From Kaistia terrae (GTDB taxonomy: Bacteria; Pseudomonadota; Alphaproteobacteria; Rhizobiales; Kaistiaceae): a DNA stretch of 64,000 nt. The stretch is from contig NZ_JAPKNH010000002.1 of assembly GCF_026344005.1 (NCBI RefSeq), forward strand, positions 744,001-808,000. The letters are read 5' to 3'. Within the stretch, counting starts at the first letter, position 1, and every line of letters begins with the position of its first letter. The notes beneath the pieces are model-generated. The model was given only the letters and a program-made list of their open reading frames with translations. It was not told the DNA's origin and ran no database searches. Below are positions 47,769 through 56,808 of this stretch, one piece after another. The position numbers and the translations under genes are program-made.

Positions 47769-48887
47769 TTAGAGCTGCTTGTAGTCGAGCTTGCCGTCGG
47801 CATCCTTGAGCCAGGAGTAGATGACATAGTCGGCCGTGGTGCGGTCGCCCTTGGCATCATAGGAGAGCGGGCCGAGAACGGTCTTCCACGGGCCGCCCGA
47901 CTTGATCACTTCCGCGACCTTCTGCGGATCGGTGGAGCCGGCCTTTTCGATCGCCTGGGCGATGACCTGGACGCTGGCATAGGAGTAGAGCGTGTAGGCT
48001 TCCGGCTCGAAGCCCGAAGCGCGGAAGCGTTCCACGACTTCCTTGGCGTCGGGGTTCAGGCGCGGATCGGGACCGAAGGTCATCAGCGTGCCGTCGGCAG
48101 CGGGGCCGGCGATCGCGGCGAACTCGCGGTCGGTGATGCCGTCGCCGGAGAACAGCACGGCCTTCAGGCCCTGTTCTGCCGCCTGGCGGACGATGAGGCC
48201 GGCTTCCTGGTGCAGGCCGCCGTAATAGATGACCTCGACGCCAGCCGACTTCATCTTGGAGATGAGGGCGGAGAAGTCCTTGTCGCCGACATTGATGCCT
48301 TCATAGACGACTTCGGTGACGCCACCGGCGTTCGCAGCCTTCTTGGTCTCGTCGGCAAGGCCCTGACCATACGGGGTCTTGTCGTGGATGATGGCGATCT
48401 TCTTGTCCTTCAGGTGGTCGACAATGTACTTGCCGGCAACCGCGCCCTGCTGGTCATCGCGACCGCAGGTACGGAAGGTGTTCCAGAGGTCCCGCTCGGT
48501 GAATTTCGGATTGGTCGAAGCGGGCGAGATCTGCAGGACGCCGTTTTCGGCATAGACTTCCGAGGCGGGGATCGACACGCCGGAGTTGAAGTGGCCGACG
48601 ACGAAAGTCACGCCGTCGCCGACGAACTTGTTGGCGACCGAAACGCCCTGCTTCGGATCGGAAACGTCATCGCCCAGCGTGAGGACGAACTTGTTGCCAC
48701 CGACGCCGCCAGCCGCGTTGATGTCGGCAATGGCCTGCTCGGTGCCCTTCTGGATCTGGGCGCCAAAGGCGGCGTTCGGACCGGTCAGGGGGCCAGCGGC
48801 GGCGATCTTGATATCGTCCGCATGGGCCATGCCGGCCAGCGTCAAGCCCGCGGCGAACGCCAGGCTTGAGATGAGGGTCTTCTTCAT
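47769..48887 (-). CDS. Branched-chain amino acid ABC transporter substrate-binding protein, LivJ type
   Basis: A 372-residue periplasmic leucine/isoleucine/valine-binding protein. Sec signal MKKTLISSLAFAAGLTLAGMAHA is cleaved near residue 23 (quoted in part: SSLAFAAGLTLAG). The mature start DDIKIAAAGPLTGPNAAFG, VVGHFNSGVSIPASEVY and HDKTPYGQGLADE are classical. GGAG precedes ATG 48887. It stands downstream of livHMGF and the DUF6867 gene but has a 160-base gap before it, so it may also be expressed from its own promoter at the high level usual for binding proteins. Confidence 0.94.
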   Translation of the reverse strand: MKKTLISSLAFAAGLTLAGMAHADDIKIAAAGPLTGPNAAFGAQIQKGTEQAIADINAAGGVGGNKFVLTLGDDVSDPKQGVSVANKFVGDGVTFVVGHFNSGVSIPASEVYAENGVLQISPASTNPKFTERDLWNTFRTCGRDDQQGAVAGKYIVDHLKDKKIAIIHDKTPYGQGLADETKKAANAGGVTEVVYEGINVGDKDFSALISKMKSAGVEVIYYGGLHQEAGLIVRQAAEQGLKAVLFSGDGITDREFAAIAGPAADGTLMTFGPDPRLNPDAKEVVERFRASGFEPEAYTLYSYASVQVIAQAIEKAGSTDPQKVAEVIKSGGPWKTVLGPLSYDAKGDRTTADYVIYSWLKDADGKLDYKQL

Positions 48888-49047
48888 TCTACGTCTCCCG
48901 TTGGATCTGGAAGGTGGGCTTTTGCCCTATCGGCGGATGACGGGTCGCCTTGATCGGTTATCTTGCCGATTTCCTTATGACTGTCATCCGGTTTCTTGTT
49001 TCAGTCTTGGTTCAATCTTGGACGATTGCCGAACCGCGAGTGAAAAT

Positions 49048-49392
49048 TCAAATTGCACGCCAAGCCAGCGGTCCTGACTTTGCGTAAAGCCAGTAATATT
49101 GCGAAACCATCTGGTTGGTGCGGGTGTAGCGGTAGGCGATCGACCCGACCGCCAGCACGAAGATCGCATCGACGATCCAGTAATGCAGCGACAGCAGCGT
49201 TGCCTGGAAAAGCGAGAAGTGGATGAAGCGCACGGCGAACGACAGGATCAGCAGATAGAGCAGCAGCATGCCGAACGGTCGCCAGGTCAGGGCGCAGGCG
49301 CGGCCTGTCATCCAGGCTCCCGCGCCACCCAGAACGATGGTGACAAACAGGAACGTCACCATCGAGGCTTCTTCATAGAGGATGCCCGACAT
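49048..49392 (-). CDS. DUF6867-family membrane protein of the liv operon
   Basis: A 114-residue protein with three hydrophobic helices (about VTFLFVTIVLGGAGAW, FGMLLLYLLILSFAV, HYWIVDAIFVLAVGS) and a C-terminal YRYTRTNQMVSQYYWLY. I recognise it as the short DUF6867 protein that accompanies livF in many Hyphomicrobiales. The function is unknown, perhaps helping assembly or activity of the transporter. ATG 49392 is preferred over 49452, since the longer version would overlap livF and lacks hydrophobic continuity. Confidence 0.85.
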   Translation of the reverse strand: MSGILYEEASMVTFLFVTIVLGGAGAWMTGRACALTWRPFGMLLLYLLILSFAVRFIHFSLFQATLLSLHYWIVDAIFVLAVGSIAYRYTRTNQMVSQYYWLYAKSGPLAWRAI

Positions 49393-49441
49393 CAGGAATG
49401 CCCCCTTGGGGTTTTCTTCGAAGAAGAGTTGGGGAAGGGGC

Positions 49442-50175
<734 letters not shown>

Positions 50176-50179
<4 letters not shown>

Positions 50180-51075
50180 GTCGCCGCCCCTTCGATGATC
50201 TGGTCCAGTCGTTCCTCGACGATCTCGACCTCGTCGTCATCGACGCCGAGATAGGCGGCGATCACGCGCGGGTCGTTGCGCACCTCGGTGGGCGTGCCAT
50301 CGGCGATCTTGGTGCCGTATTCGAGGACGATGACGTGGTCGGAAATCTCCATGACTACGGACATGTCGTGTTCGATCAGCAGGATCGATGTCTTCTCGGT
50401 CTTTCGGATGCCGAGCAGCAGGGCGTTCAGTTCCGCCGATTCACGCGGGTTGAGGCCAGCCGCCGGTTCGTCCAGGCAAAGCAGCTCCGGCTCCGTACAC
50501 ATGGCGCGGGCGATTTCGAGCCGGCGCTGGGCGCCATAAGGCAGGTCGCCGGCCGGATCGTCGGCGCGAGCGGTCAGCCCGGTCTTTTCCAGCCAGTACC
50601 TGGCCTTCTCGACAGCCCGCTTTTCGGCCCGGTCGTAGCTCGGCAAGCCGAGGACGCCGAGGATCGTCATGCCGGAGGCCATCATCAGCGTGTTGTGCTG
50701 CGCCACCAGCAGGTTTTCCAGCACGGTCATGCCGGAAAACAGGCGGATGTTCTGGAAGGTCCGCGCGACCTTGGCCTTGGCCGAGATCTTGAAGTCCGGC
50801 ATCCGTTCCAGCAGGAAGGTCGCGCCGGAGGCATGCTCCAGTTGCAGCATCCCCTGCGTCGGCTTGTAGAAGCCGGTGATGCAGTTGAACACCGTGGTCT
50901 TGCCGGCGCCGTTCGGGCCGATCAGCGCCGTGATGTCACCACGTCCGACGCTGAAGGACAGGTCATTGACGGCGATCAGTCCGCCGAAGCGCATGAACAC
51001 ATGCTGGACAGTCAGGACAGGGTTGTTTTCCCACGGACGCGGGGCGTCCGGGGCCATGCCGAGGGTTTCGCTCAT
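50176..51075 (-). CDS. livG: Branched-chain amino acid ABC transporter ATPase LivG
   Basis: A 299-residue ATP-binding subunit with Walker A GPNGAGKTT, the LivG-typical FNCITGFYKPTQG, ARTFQNIRLFSGMTV (Q-loop), LPYGAQRRLEIARAM (signature variant) and LCLDEPAAGLNPRES. The C-terminal 30 residues are an acidic extension (DDDEVEIVEERL). The start overlaps the livM stop (TGATG). Confidence 0.95.
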
Positions 51076-52454
51076 CAGCCATGTCCTTCTTTGACGAGGC
51101 TGCCGGAAATCGACTTCTTCTCCGCCAGGAAGATCGTTGGCTCACGCGACGAGACGAAGCCGCGCGGCTTCCAGATCATGATGCCGACCATGGCGAGGCC
51201 GAAAATCAGCATGCGGAACTGGTCAGGGTTGAAGTTGCTGCCGAAGATCGTCTTCAGGAAGGCCAGTTCGCGCAGGAGTTCCGTGCCGCCGATCATGGCG
51301 ACGGCAGCCAGCGCCACGCCGACCATCGAACCCATGCCGCCCAGAACGACGATCGCCACGATGATCGCCGATTCCATGAAGGTGAAGGATTCGGGGCTGA
51401 CGAAGCCCTGGCGCGCGGCGAAGAACGATCCGGCAAAGCCGGCGAACATCGCGCCGAGCGCAAAGGCGGTCAGCTTGGTGTTGGTGGTGTTGATGCCGAG
51501 CGAACGGCAGGCGATCTCGTCCTCGCGCAGGGCTTCCCATGCCCGCCCGACCGGCAGTCGGCGCAGGCGGATCGTCACGAAGGCCGTCAGCAGCGCCAGC
51601 AGCAGGATCAGGTAGTAGAGAAAGATCTTGTAGTAGGCCGACGAGATCGGCAGATCCATGATCCTGGCGAAGCCGTCTGGCGAGGCATCGAACTTGATGC
51701 CGAACAGCGTGATCTTCGGGATCGAGCTGATGCCGGCGGAGCCATTGGTGACTTCGCGCCAGTTGATCAGCACGAGGCGTATGATCTCGCCGAAGGCCAG
51801 CGTCACGATGGCAAGGTAATCGCCTCGCAATCGCAGCACCGGAAAGCCGAGCATGACGCCCCAAAGGGCCGCGAAAATGCCGGCCATCGGCAGCAGCAGC
51901 CAGAACGACAGGCCGAAATGGCTCGACAGCAGGGCGTAGGAATAGGCGCCGACGGCGTAGAAGGCGACATAGCCGAGATCGAGCAGGCCGGCGAGGCCGA
52001 CGACGATGTTCAGGCCCCAGCCGAGCATCACGTAGATCAGGATCTGGATGCCGAAATTGTCGACCCATTTCAGCGAGCCCTGAAAGCCGAGTAGGCTGAC
52101 GACGATCGCCGGATAGAGGAACAGGAACACAACCGACGCGGGCGCGAACCAGCGCGACACCGCCTGGCGGGCGGCCGAAGGCGTCTCGGATACGGGGCCG
52201 GCCCGCTCCTTGCGCGCCGCCATGGCCGGCCAGACCAGGGTCAGAAGCAGGAACCGCCCAACGATGATGATGCCGATGACGGAGGCAAGCAGCCCCCATC
52301 GGCCCTGCACCACCAACTCGTTGCGCATGTTCTGTTCGGTCCGCAGCCCGACCAGAGGACCGAACAGTCCAAGCGCGATGAGGCCGGACAAAAGCGAGTC
52401 CTTCACGGCTGCGGAAATATCCGAGCCATGTTTGATAACCGGTGAGTCTGCCAT
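51075..52454 (-). CDS. livM: Branched-chain amino acid ABC transporter permease LivM
   Basis: A 459-residue inner-membrane permease. About residues 1-130 hold extra helices before the conserved core, as in E. coli LivM. The core shows [38 protein letters not shown] and [19 protein letters not shown], the contact loop with the ATPases. The end [18 protein letters not shown] extends past the last helix. ATG 52454 follows the livH stop after one base. Confidence 0.95.
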   Translation of the reverse strand: MADSPVIKHGSDISAAVKDSLLSGLIALGLFGPLVGLRTEQNMRNELVVQGRWGLLASVIGIIIVGRFLLLTLVWPAMAARKERAGPVSETPSAARQAVSRWFAPASVVFLFLYPAIVVSLLGFQGSLKWVDNFGIQILIYVMLGWGLNIVVGLAGLLDLGYVAFYAVGAYSYALLSSHFGLSFWLLLPMAGIFAALWGVMLGFPVLRLRGDYLAIVTLAFGEIIRLVLINWREVTNGSAGISSIPKITLFGIKFDASPDGFARIMDLPISSAYYKIFLYYLILLLALLTAFVTIRLRRLPVGRAWEALREDEIACRSLGINTTNTKLTAFALGAMFAGFAGSFFAARQGFVSPESFTFMESAIIVAIVVLGGMGSMVGVALAAVAMIGGTELLRELAFLKTIFGSNFNPDQFRMLIFGLAMVGIMIWKPRGFVSSREPTIFLAEKKSISGSLVKEGHG

Positions 52455-52455
52455 G

Positions 52456-53373
52456 TCACACCTTCTCGACTTCAGGTCGTCCGAGGAGGCCTTGCGGCAT
52501 GAAGATCAGCACGATCGCCAGGATCGAGAAGGCGGCGACGTCCTTGTAGTCGATGGAGAAATATCCCGACCAGAAGGTCTCGATCAGGCCGATCAGCAGA
52601 CCGCCGATGACCGCACCCGGCAAGGAGCCGATGCCGCCCAGAACCGCGGCGGTGAAGGCTTTCACGCCCGGAACGAAGCCGTCCGAGAAATTCACCACGC
52701 CGTAGTAGGAGAGGAAAAGGGTGCCGGCGACGGCGGCGAGAGCCGCGCCCATGACGAAGGTGAGCGAGATGGTGCGATCGACATTGACGCCGAGAAGGGC
52801 GGCCATCTTGCGATCCTGCTCGCAGGCGCGCTGGGCGCGGCCGAGCGAGGTCTTCTGCACGAGGTACCAGAACCCGGCCAGCAGCACGGCGGTGACGACC
52901 CAGATCAGGATCTGCTTGTAGGAGAGCGTGACGGCGAAATTGTTGGAGTTCATCACCTCGATGCCACCGCTCAGAATGGGTGGGATCGGCTTGTTGCGCG
53001 GTCCTTGCGTGACCTGGACGAAATTGGACAACACGATCGACATGCCGATGGCTGAGATCAGCGGCGCCAAGCGGAACGAGCCGCGCAGCGGCCGATAGGC
53101 GATCCGCTCGATCGCCCAGCTCATCAAGCTTGTCAATACCATGGCGATCACCATGACAATGATCAGCGCCAGTATCATCGACGACATGCCAAGAACTGTC
53201 GTAAGGACCAGGAGGAAAATGAGTGCGATGAACGCCGACGTCATGAAGACGTCGCCATGGGAGAAGTTCACCATGCCGATGATGCCAAACACCATCGTGT
53301 AACCAATCGCAATCAGGCCATAGATAGACCCAAGCGTGATCCCATTGATCAATTGTTGTAGGAACACTTCCAT
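52456..53373 (-). CDS. livH: Branched-chain amino acid ABC transporter permease LivH
   Basis: A 305-residue inner-membrane permease, first gene of the liv operon. It shows [29 protein letters not shown] (in part: [18 protein letters not shown]), [32 protein letters not shown] and the C-terminal [24 protein letters not shown]. No clear Shine-Dalgarno sequence precedes ATG 53373. An inverted repeat in the upstream region may be an operator. Confidence 0.95.
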   Translation of the reverse strand: MEVFLQQLINGITLGSIYGLIAIGYTMVFGIIGMVNFSHGDVFMTSAFIALIFLLVLTTVLGMSSMILALIIVMVIAMVLTSLMSWAIERIAYRPLRGSFRLAPLISAIGMSIVLSNFVQVTQGPRNKPIPPILSGGIEVMNSNNFAVTLSYKQILIWVVTAVLLAGFWYLVQKTSLGRAQRACEQDRKMAALLGVNVDRTISLTFVMGAALAAVAGTLFLSYYGVVNFSDGFVPGVKAFTAAVLGGIGSLPGAVIGGLLIGLIETFWSGYFSIDYKDVAAFSILAIVLIFMPQGLLGRPEVEKV

Positions 53374-53515
53374 ATTGTAGATCCCCGCATGCAGCTCAAT
53401 TCTTTTTTTGGTGGAGGTCCGTGCCCGTAGACCGGCCTCTCATTGATCTCTCGATTAGGTACACGAACCGAACAAAACAACAAGTCACCTCCGAACACAC
53501 AACTGACGCGACGGG

Positions 53516-53535
53516 ATAAGGTAAGTTCACCTTAT
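53516..53535. promoter_or_regulatory. Operator-like inverted repeat upstream of livH
   Basis: ATAAGGT-AAGTTC-ACCTTAT, perfect 7-bp arms with a 6-base centre, 143 bases before livH and 112 before the divergent flavin reductase gene. The size suits a dimeric regulator. No T run follows, so it is less likely to be a terminator. Confidence 0.5.
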
Positions 53536-53646
53536 AAGGGCTGAGGCTGATTTCTTTTGACCGGAGCGCCGTCCGGCTTGTCGTCGTCGGCCCGACCCGA
53601 TACGACCAAGCGTGACGGAGCTGGCAGGATTGGGATACGAATAGGC

Positions 53647-54144
53647 ATGGATACGCTCACGGATCTGGTCGATCCGGCAATGTTCCGCGAAGCGATGAGC
53701 CGGCTGGTAGCGCCGGTTCATGTAGTGACGACCTCGGGCGAGGGCGGCGCATGCGGCCTGACGGCTTCCGCCGTGACATCGGTTTCCGATCGTCCGCCAA
53801 TCGTGCTCGTCTGCGTCAACCGGAAGAGCCTGACCAATGCCGCCTTCAAACGGAACGGCAGCTTCTGCATCAATACGCTAGAGGGAAACCAGCAGGATCT
53901 GGCCGAGGCCTTTGCCGGTCGCACCGGCCTTTCCATGCCGGAACGCTTCGCGTTGGGCTCGTGGGTGACGCTGGCAACCGGCGCGCCGGTGCTGGAATCA
54001 GCCCGCGCCAGCTTTGATTGCCGCCTGACCGATGTGATCGAGCAGGGCTCGCATTCGGTGCTGTTCGGCCTTGTCGAGGCGGTGCGCGTCGGTTCGCATG
54101 ACAGCGCGCTGGTCTATCTCGACCGCGCTTATCATCAGGTCTGA
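53647..54144 (+). CDS. Flavin reductase-domain protein
   Basis: A 165-residue FMN-binding split-barrel protein of the HpaC/NtaB flavin:NAD(P)H reductase type. It has VHVVTTSGEGGACGLTASAV, SVSDRPPIVLVCVNRKS, GSFCINTL and the C-terminal LVYLDRAYHQV (typical ...Y..RxYH). Such proteins give reduced flavin to a partner monooxygenase; none is adjacent, but the LLM-class enzyme at 27327 is in the window. ATG 53647 is preferred over an open extension to 53557. Confidence 0.9.
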   Translation: MDTLTDLVDPAMFREAMSRLVAPVHVVTTSGEGGACGLTASAVTSVSDRPPIVLVCVNRKSLTNAAFKRNGSFCINTLEGNQQDLAEAFAGRTGLSMPERFALGSWVTLATGAPVLESARASFDCRLTDVIEQGSHSVLFGLVEAVRVGSHDSALVYLDRAYHQV

Positions 54145-54168
54145 CGACTCGATCCCGAACTCGGCCGC

Positions 54169-55482
54169 TCAGGGTGTCGGGGTGGGCGCGGGTGCTGGAG
54201 CTGGAGCTGGAGCTGGAGCCGCTATGGCCGTCGCCGGTGCCGGCTTGGGGTCTTCGGCGCGTGGATCCAGCGCGATCGTCTCGGGCGTTGCGTTGCGCAG
54301 CGGCGGCATCGACTGGAAGGCGTCGCGGGGCACGTCGCGCGGGGCGGGCCGTCGGGACAGGCGATAGGCCGTGTAGGCGATCAGCACGACGTGGACGACC
54401 GAGAAGAAGCTGAACAGGCCGCCCGGTCCCAGATATTCCATCGTGATCGCGCCGATGATCGGGCCGATCATGGTGCCGAAGCCTGACATCAACAGCAGGC
54501 CGCTCGCAACCTTCACGAAGTCATCCGGCGCGGTGTAGTCGTTCGCGTGCGCGACGGTGAGGCCGTACATCGGATAGATCATGCCGCCGAACAGCGCGAT
54601 CATGATGATGATGACGGTGGGTTGGGTCGGGCTGACAAAGGCGATGGCGAGGCTCATGACGATCGCGGCGACGGCGACGCCAATCAGCACGTAGCGGCGG
54701 TCGATCTTGTCGGAAAGCTTGCCCAACGGCACCTGGGTAATCGCGCCGCCGAGCACGGCCGCGCTCATGAAGAAGGCGATGACGGCCGTCGGCAGGCCGA
54801 TCTTCTGGCCATAGACGGCGCCGAGCGTGCCGAAGGCGCCGTTGACGAGGCCGATCAGGAAACAGCCGACCGCCGAGACGGGCGAATTGCGGAACAGGCC
54901 GCGGAGATCGAGCTTGGTCGTCTTTAGCGGGCGGGGTGTCTGCGCGGTTGAAAGCGCCGACGGCAGGATGGCGAGGCAGTAGAAGATCGCGCCGAGCACG
55001 AAGAAAAAGAAGCCCTCGGCCGGCGCCGTGGCGAGCAGAAGCTGCCCTGCCGTCGACGCGCCGAAATTCACCATCTGGTAGACGGAGAACACCGTGCCGC
55101 GGTTTTCCTTGGTGGCGCGCTCGTTCAGCCAGCTTTCGACGATCATCTGGGCGCCAGCGAAACAGAAGCCGGAGAAGGCGCGAAGCCCGATCCAGGCCCA
55201 GGGCGAGATCCACAGCAGGTTGATCAGGATGACGACGCTGGCGATCGAAGCCATGACGCCATAGGCGCGGACATGGCCGACGCGGCGCACGATGCGCGGG
55301 ACAATGATGCAGCCCAGAACGAAGCCAACCGCCCAGCCGGTGCCGATCAGGCCGAGCTCCGTCGTCGAGAATCCTTCGATGGCTCCACGGATGGGAAGCA
55401 GAAGGCCATGAAGGCCGCCGGCGATGAGGAGCAGTGCCGACCCAATGAGGAGCGCGGCGACGGGAAGGAGCTGGGATGCCAT
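54169..55482 (-). CDS. MFS transporter with Ala-Pro C-terminal tail
   Basis: A 437-residue major facilitator with 12 helices over about residues 5-385, of the YcaD/YfkF-like style: GLIGTGWAVGFVLGCIIVPRIVRRVGH (in part: GWAVGFVLG) and FSGFCFAGAQMIVESWLNE with the family's ESWLN. The last 35 residues are an Ala-Pro tail coded by tandem hexamers at 54193-54220. Substrate unknown. A palindrome upstream (55530-55543) may be an operator. Confidence 0.92.
   Translation of the reverse strand: MASQLLPVAALLIGSALLLIAGGLHGLLLPIRGAIEGFSTTELGLIGTGWAVGFVLGCIIVPRIVRRVGHVRAYGVMASIASVVILINLLWISPWAWIGLRAFSGFCFAGAQMIVESWLNERATKENRGTVFSVYQMVNFGASTAGQLLLATAPAEGFFFFVLGAIFYCLAILPSALSTAQTPRPLKTTKLDLRGLFRNSPVSAVGCFLIGLVNGAFGTLGAVYGQKIGLPTAVIAFFMSAAVLGGAITQVPLGKLSDKIDRRYVLIGVAVAAIVMSLAIAFVSPTQPTVIIIMIALFGGMIYPMYGLTVAHANDYTAPDDFVKVASGLLLMSGFGTMIGPIIGAITMEYLGPGGLFSFFSVVHVVLIAYTAYRLSRRPAPRDVPRDAFQSMPPLRNATPETIALDPRAEDPKPAPATAIAAPAPAPAPAPAPTPTP
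54193..54220. repeat. Hexanucleotide tandem repeat in the MFS gene
   Basis: GCTGGA is repeated four times without change and then GCC (plus strand). On the coding strand it gives alternating Ala-Pro codons at the C-terminus of the transporter. The unit is a multiple of three, so copy-number changes would alter tail length without a frameshift. Confidence 0.85.
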
Positions 55483-55529
55483 GCTAACCGGAGGCGCCGA
55501 AATTCGGCCAATTTGAATGAAGCGGGTGA

Positions 55530-55543
55530 CTGACTCTAGTCAG
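55530..55543. promoter_or_regulatory. Palindrome upstream of the MFS gene
   Basis: CTGACT-CT-AGTCAG, perfect 6-bp arms, 48 bases before the MFS start on its promoter side. A TetR- or MarR-type operator is possible, but no regulator gene is next to it. Confidence 0.45.
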
Positions 55544-55622
55544 CCGTCGGCATGTCCAAAAGATGGCACTTTGTGGTGAATATTAAGTTTACAGGATGAA
55601 AAACTCGCGTCGCGCCAGAACT

Positions 55623-56459
55623 TTAGACTGTCGCGGCGGTGATCGCAGCTTTCAAAGTCAGAAGATCGCGCCAGACAAGCCGCTTCTGCAGAGGTTGCAA
55701 CAGCAGATAGGCAGGATGGAGCGTTGCCATCGCCTGGATTGTGCGCTTGCCGGTGTCGTAGGGGAACCATTGGCCGCGCATGCGAAGAAGACCTTCGCTC
55801 GTCGGCAGGAGTTCCTTGGCCGCCATCGGCCCGAGGCAAACCAGATAATCGGGATCGACCAGTTCGATCTGCCGCTCGAGGAAGGGCCGGCAGGCGGCCG
55901 TCTCCTGCGGCGTCGGCGCGCGATTGCCCGGCGGCCGCCAGGGCACGATGTTGGTCATGTAGACCTCGGCTCGTGTCAGGCCGATTGCCGCCAGCATCCG
56001 GTCGAGCAGCGGACCGGCCGGGCCGACAAAGGGTTCGCCCTGCAAATCCTCGTCGCGGCCGGGCGGATCGCCGACCAGCATGACGCGCGCCGCCGGATTG
56101 CCGCTGGCAAAAACGAGCGACTTGGCGGTCGTCTTCAGCGCGCAGCCCTCGAAGCGCGACAGAACAACCTTCAGCGCGTCGAGCGTCGTGGCGCTCGCTG
56201 CCGCCTCGCGTGCGGCAAGAGCATCGGCTTCCGGCGAAAGGGCGGTGGCGATGGTTGGCTGCGGGTGAGGGCGGGGTGCCGATTCGAACGATACCGGCGC
56301 GTGGCGCTGCGTCGGCTCCGGCATGGGTTCGGCGGCGCGCGCCACCAGCCGATTGACAGCCTCCTCCTCGATCGCCACGTCGACATCATTGGCGACGTAC
56401 CAATCCAGCAGCGCCGCCAGCGCTTCAGGGGACGGGGATTGCAATTCGGGAGCCATCAT
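55623..56459 (-). CDS. Uracil-DNA glycosylase superfamily protein (family 4-like)
   Basis: A 278-residue protein: about 90 low-conservation residues rich in Ala/Pro, then a UDG domain. It shows GDPPGRDEDLQGEPFVG (motif 1 region; family 4 has GEAPG), IVPWRPPGNRAPTPQE and the C-terminal MATLHPAYLLLQP (motif with HP). Family 4 enzymes hold a [4Fe-4S] cluster with four cysteines. Here only the FEGC and AAC cysteines remain; the partner positions read Phe and Trp. Role is presumably uracil removal from DNA. ATG 56459 or 56456 starts the protein. Confidence 0.88.
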   Translation of the reverse strand: MMAPELQSPSPEALAALLDWYVANDVDVAIEEEAVNRLVARAAEPMPEPTQRHAPVSFESAPRPHPQPTIATALSPEADALAAREAAASATTLDALKVVLSRFEGCALKTTAKSLVFASGNPAARVMLVGDPPGRDEDLQGEPFVGPAGPLLDRMLAAIGLTRAEVYMTNIVPWRPPGNRAPTPQETAACRPFLERQIELVDPDYLVCLGPMAAKELLPTSEGLLRMRGQWFPYDTGKRTIQAMATLHPAYLLLQPLQKRLVWRDLLTLKAAITAATV

Positions 56460-56808
56460 ATCGTTCTTGAGTAGGCGCAACCGGCGCCCATGTCGACCCT
56501 TTGGGGCTTCCGCACGATAGCATAGTTCAGGGAGAACTTCGGCCTTGTGTCGAATGCCGCAGGCTCGGTTCGTCCGGCGCATGCAACGGCATGGCAAGAG
56601 CGATCCAGCAGGTTCGGACGACGAAATAAGTCGCAGCGCCGCGCGGGCCTTTCAAGGTTGTGCGGCCTGCAAGGCGGCCTGACGCCGGAACGGCATCATG
56701 TTGATGCGGAAGGCTCATCAAGTCCTTCGCATCACTATATTTTCGGCATTGCCTGCGGTTTGTTGCTCTTCTAAACAGAGCGCGACATTCGAAACTGGAC
56801 AGGCACGC
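56460..56808. other. 349-base gap between divergent UDG and ETF-QO genes
   Basis: Contains short open frames on both strands without family resemblance or start signals. An AT-richer stretch at about 56730-56780 (CACTATATTTTCGG and onwards) may hold the promoter of the ETF-QO gene. I see no RNA gene or repeat here. Confidence 0.5.
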
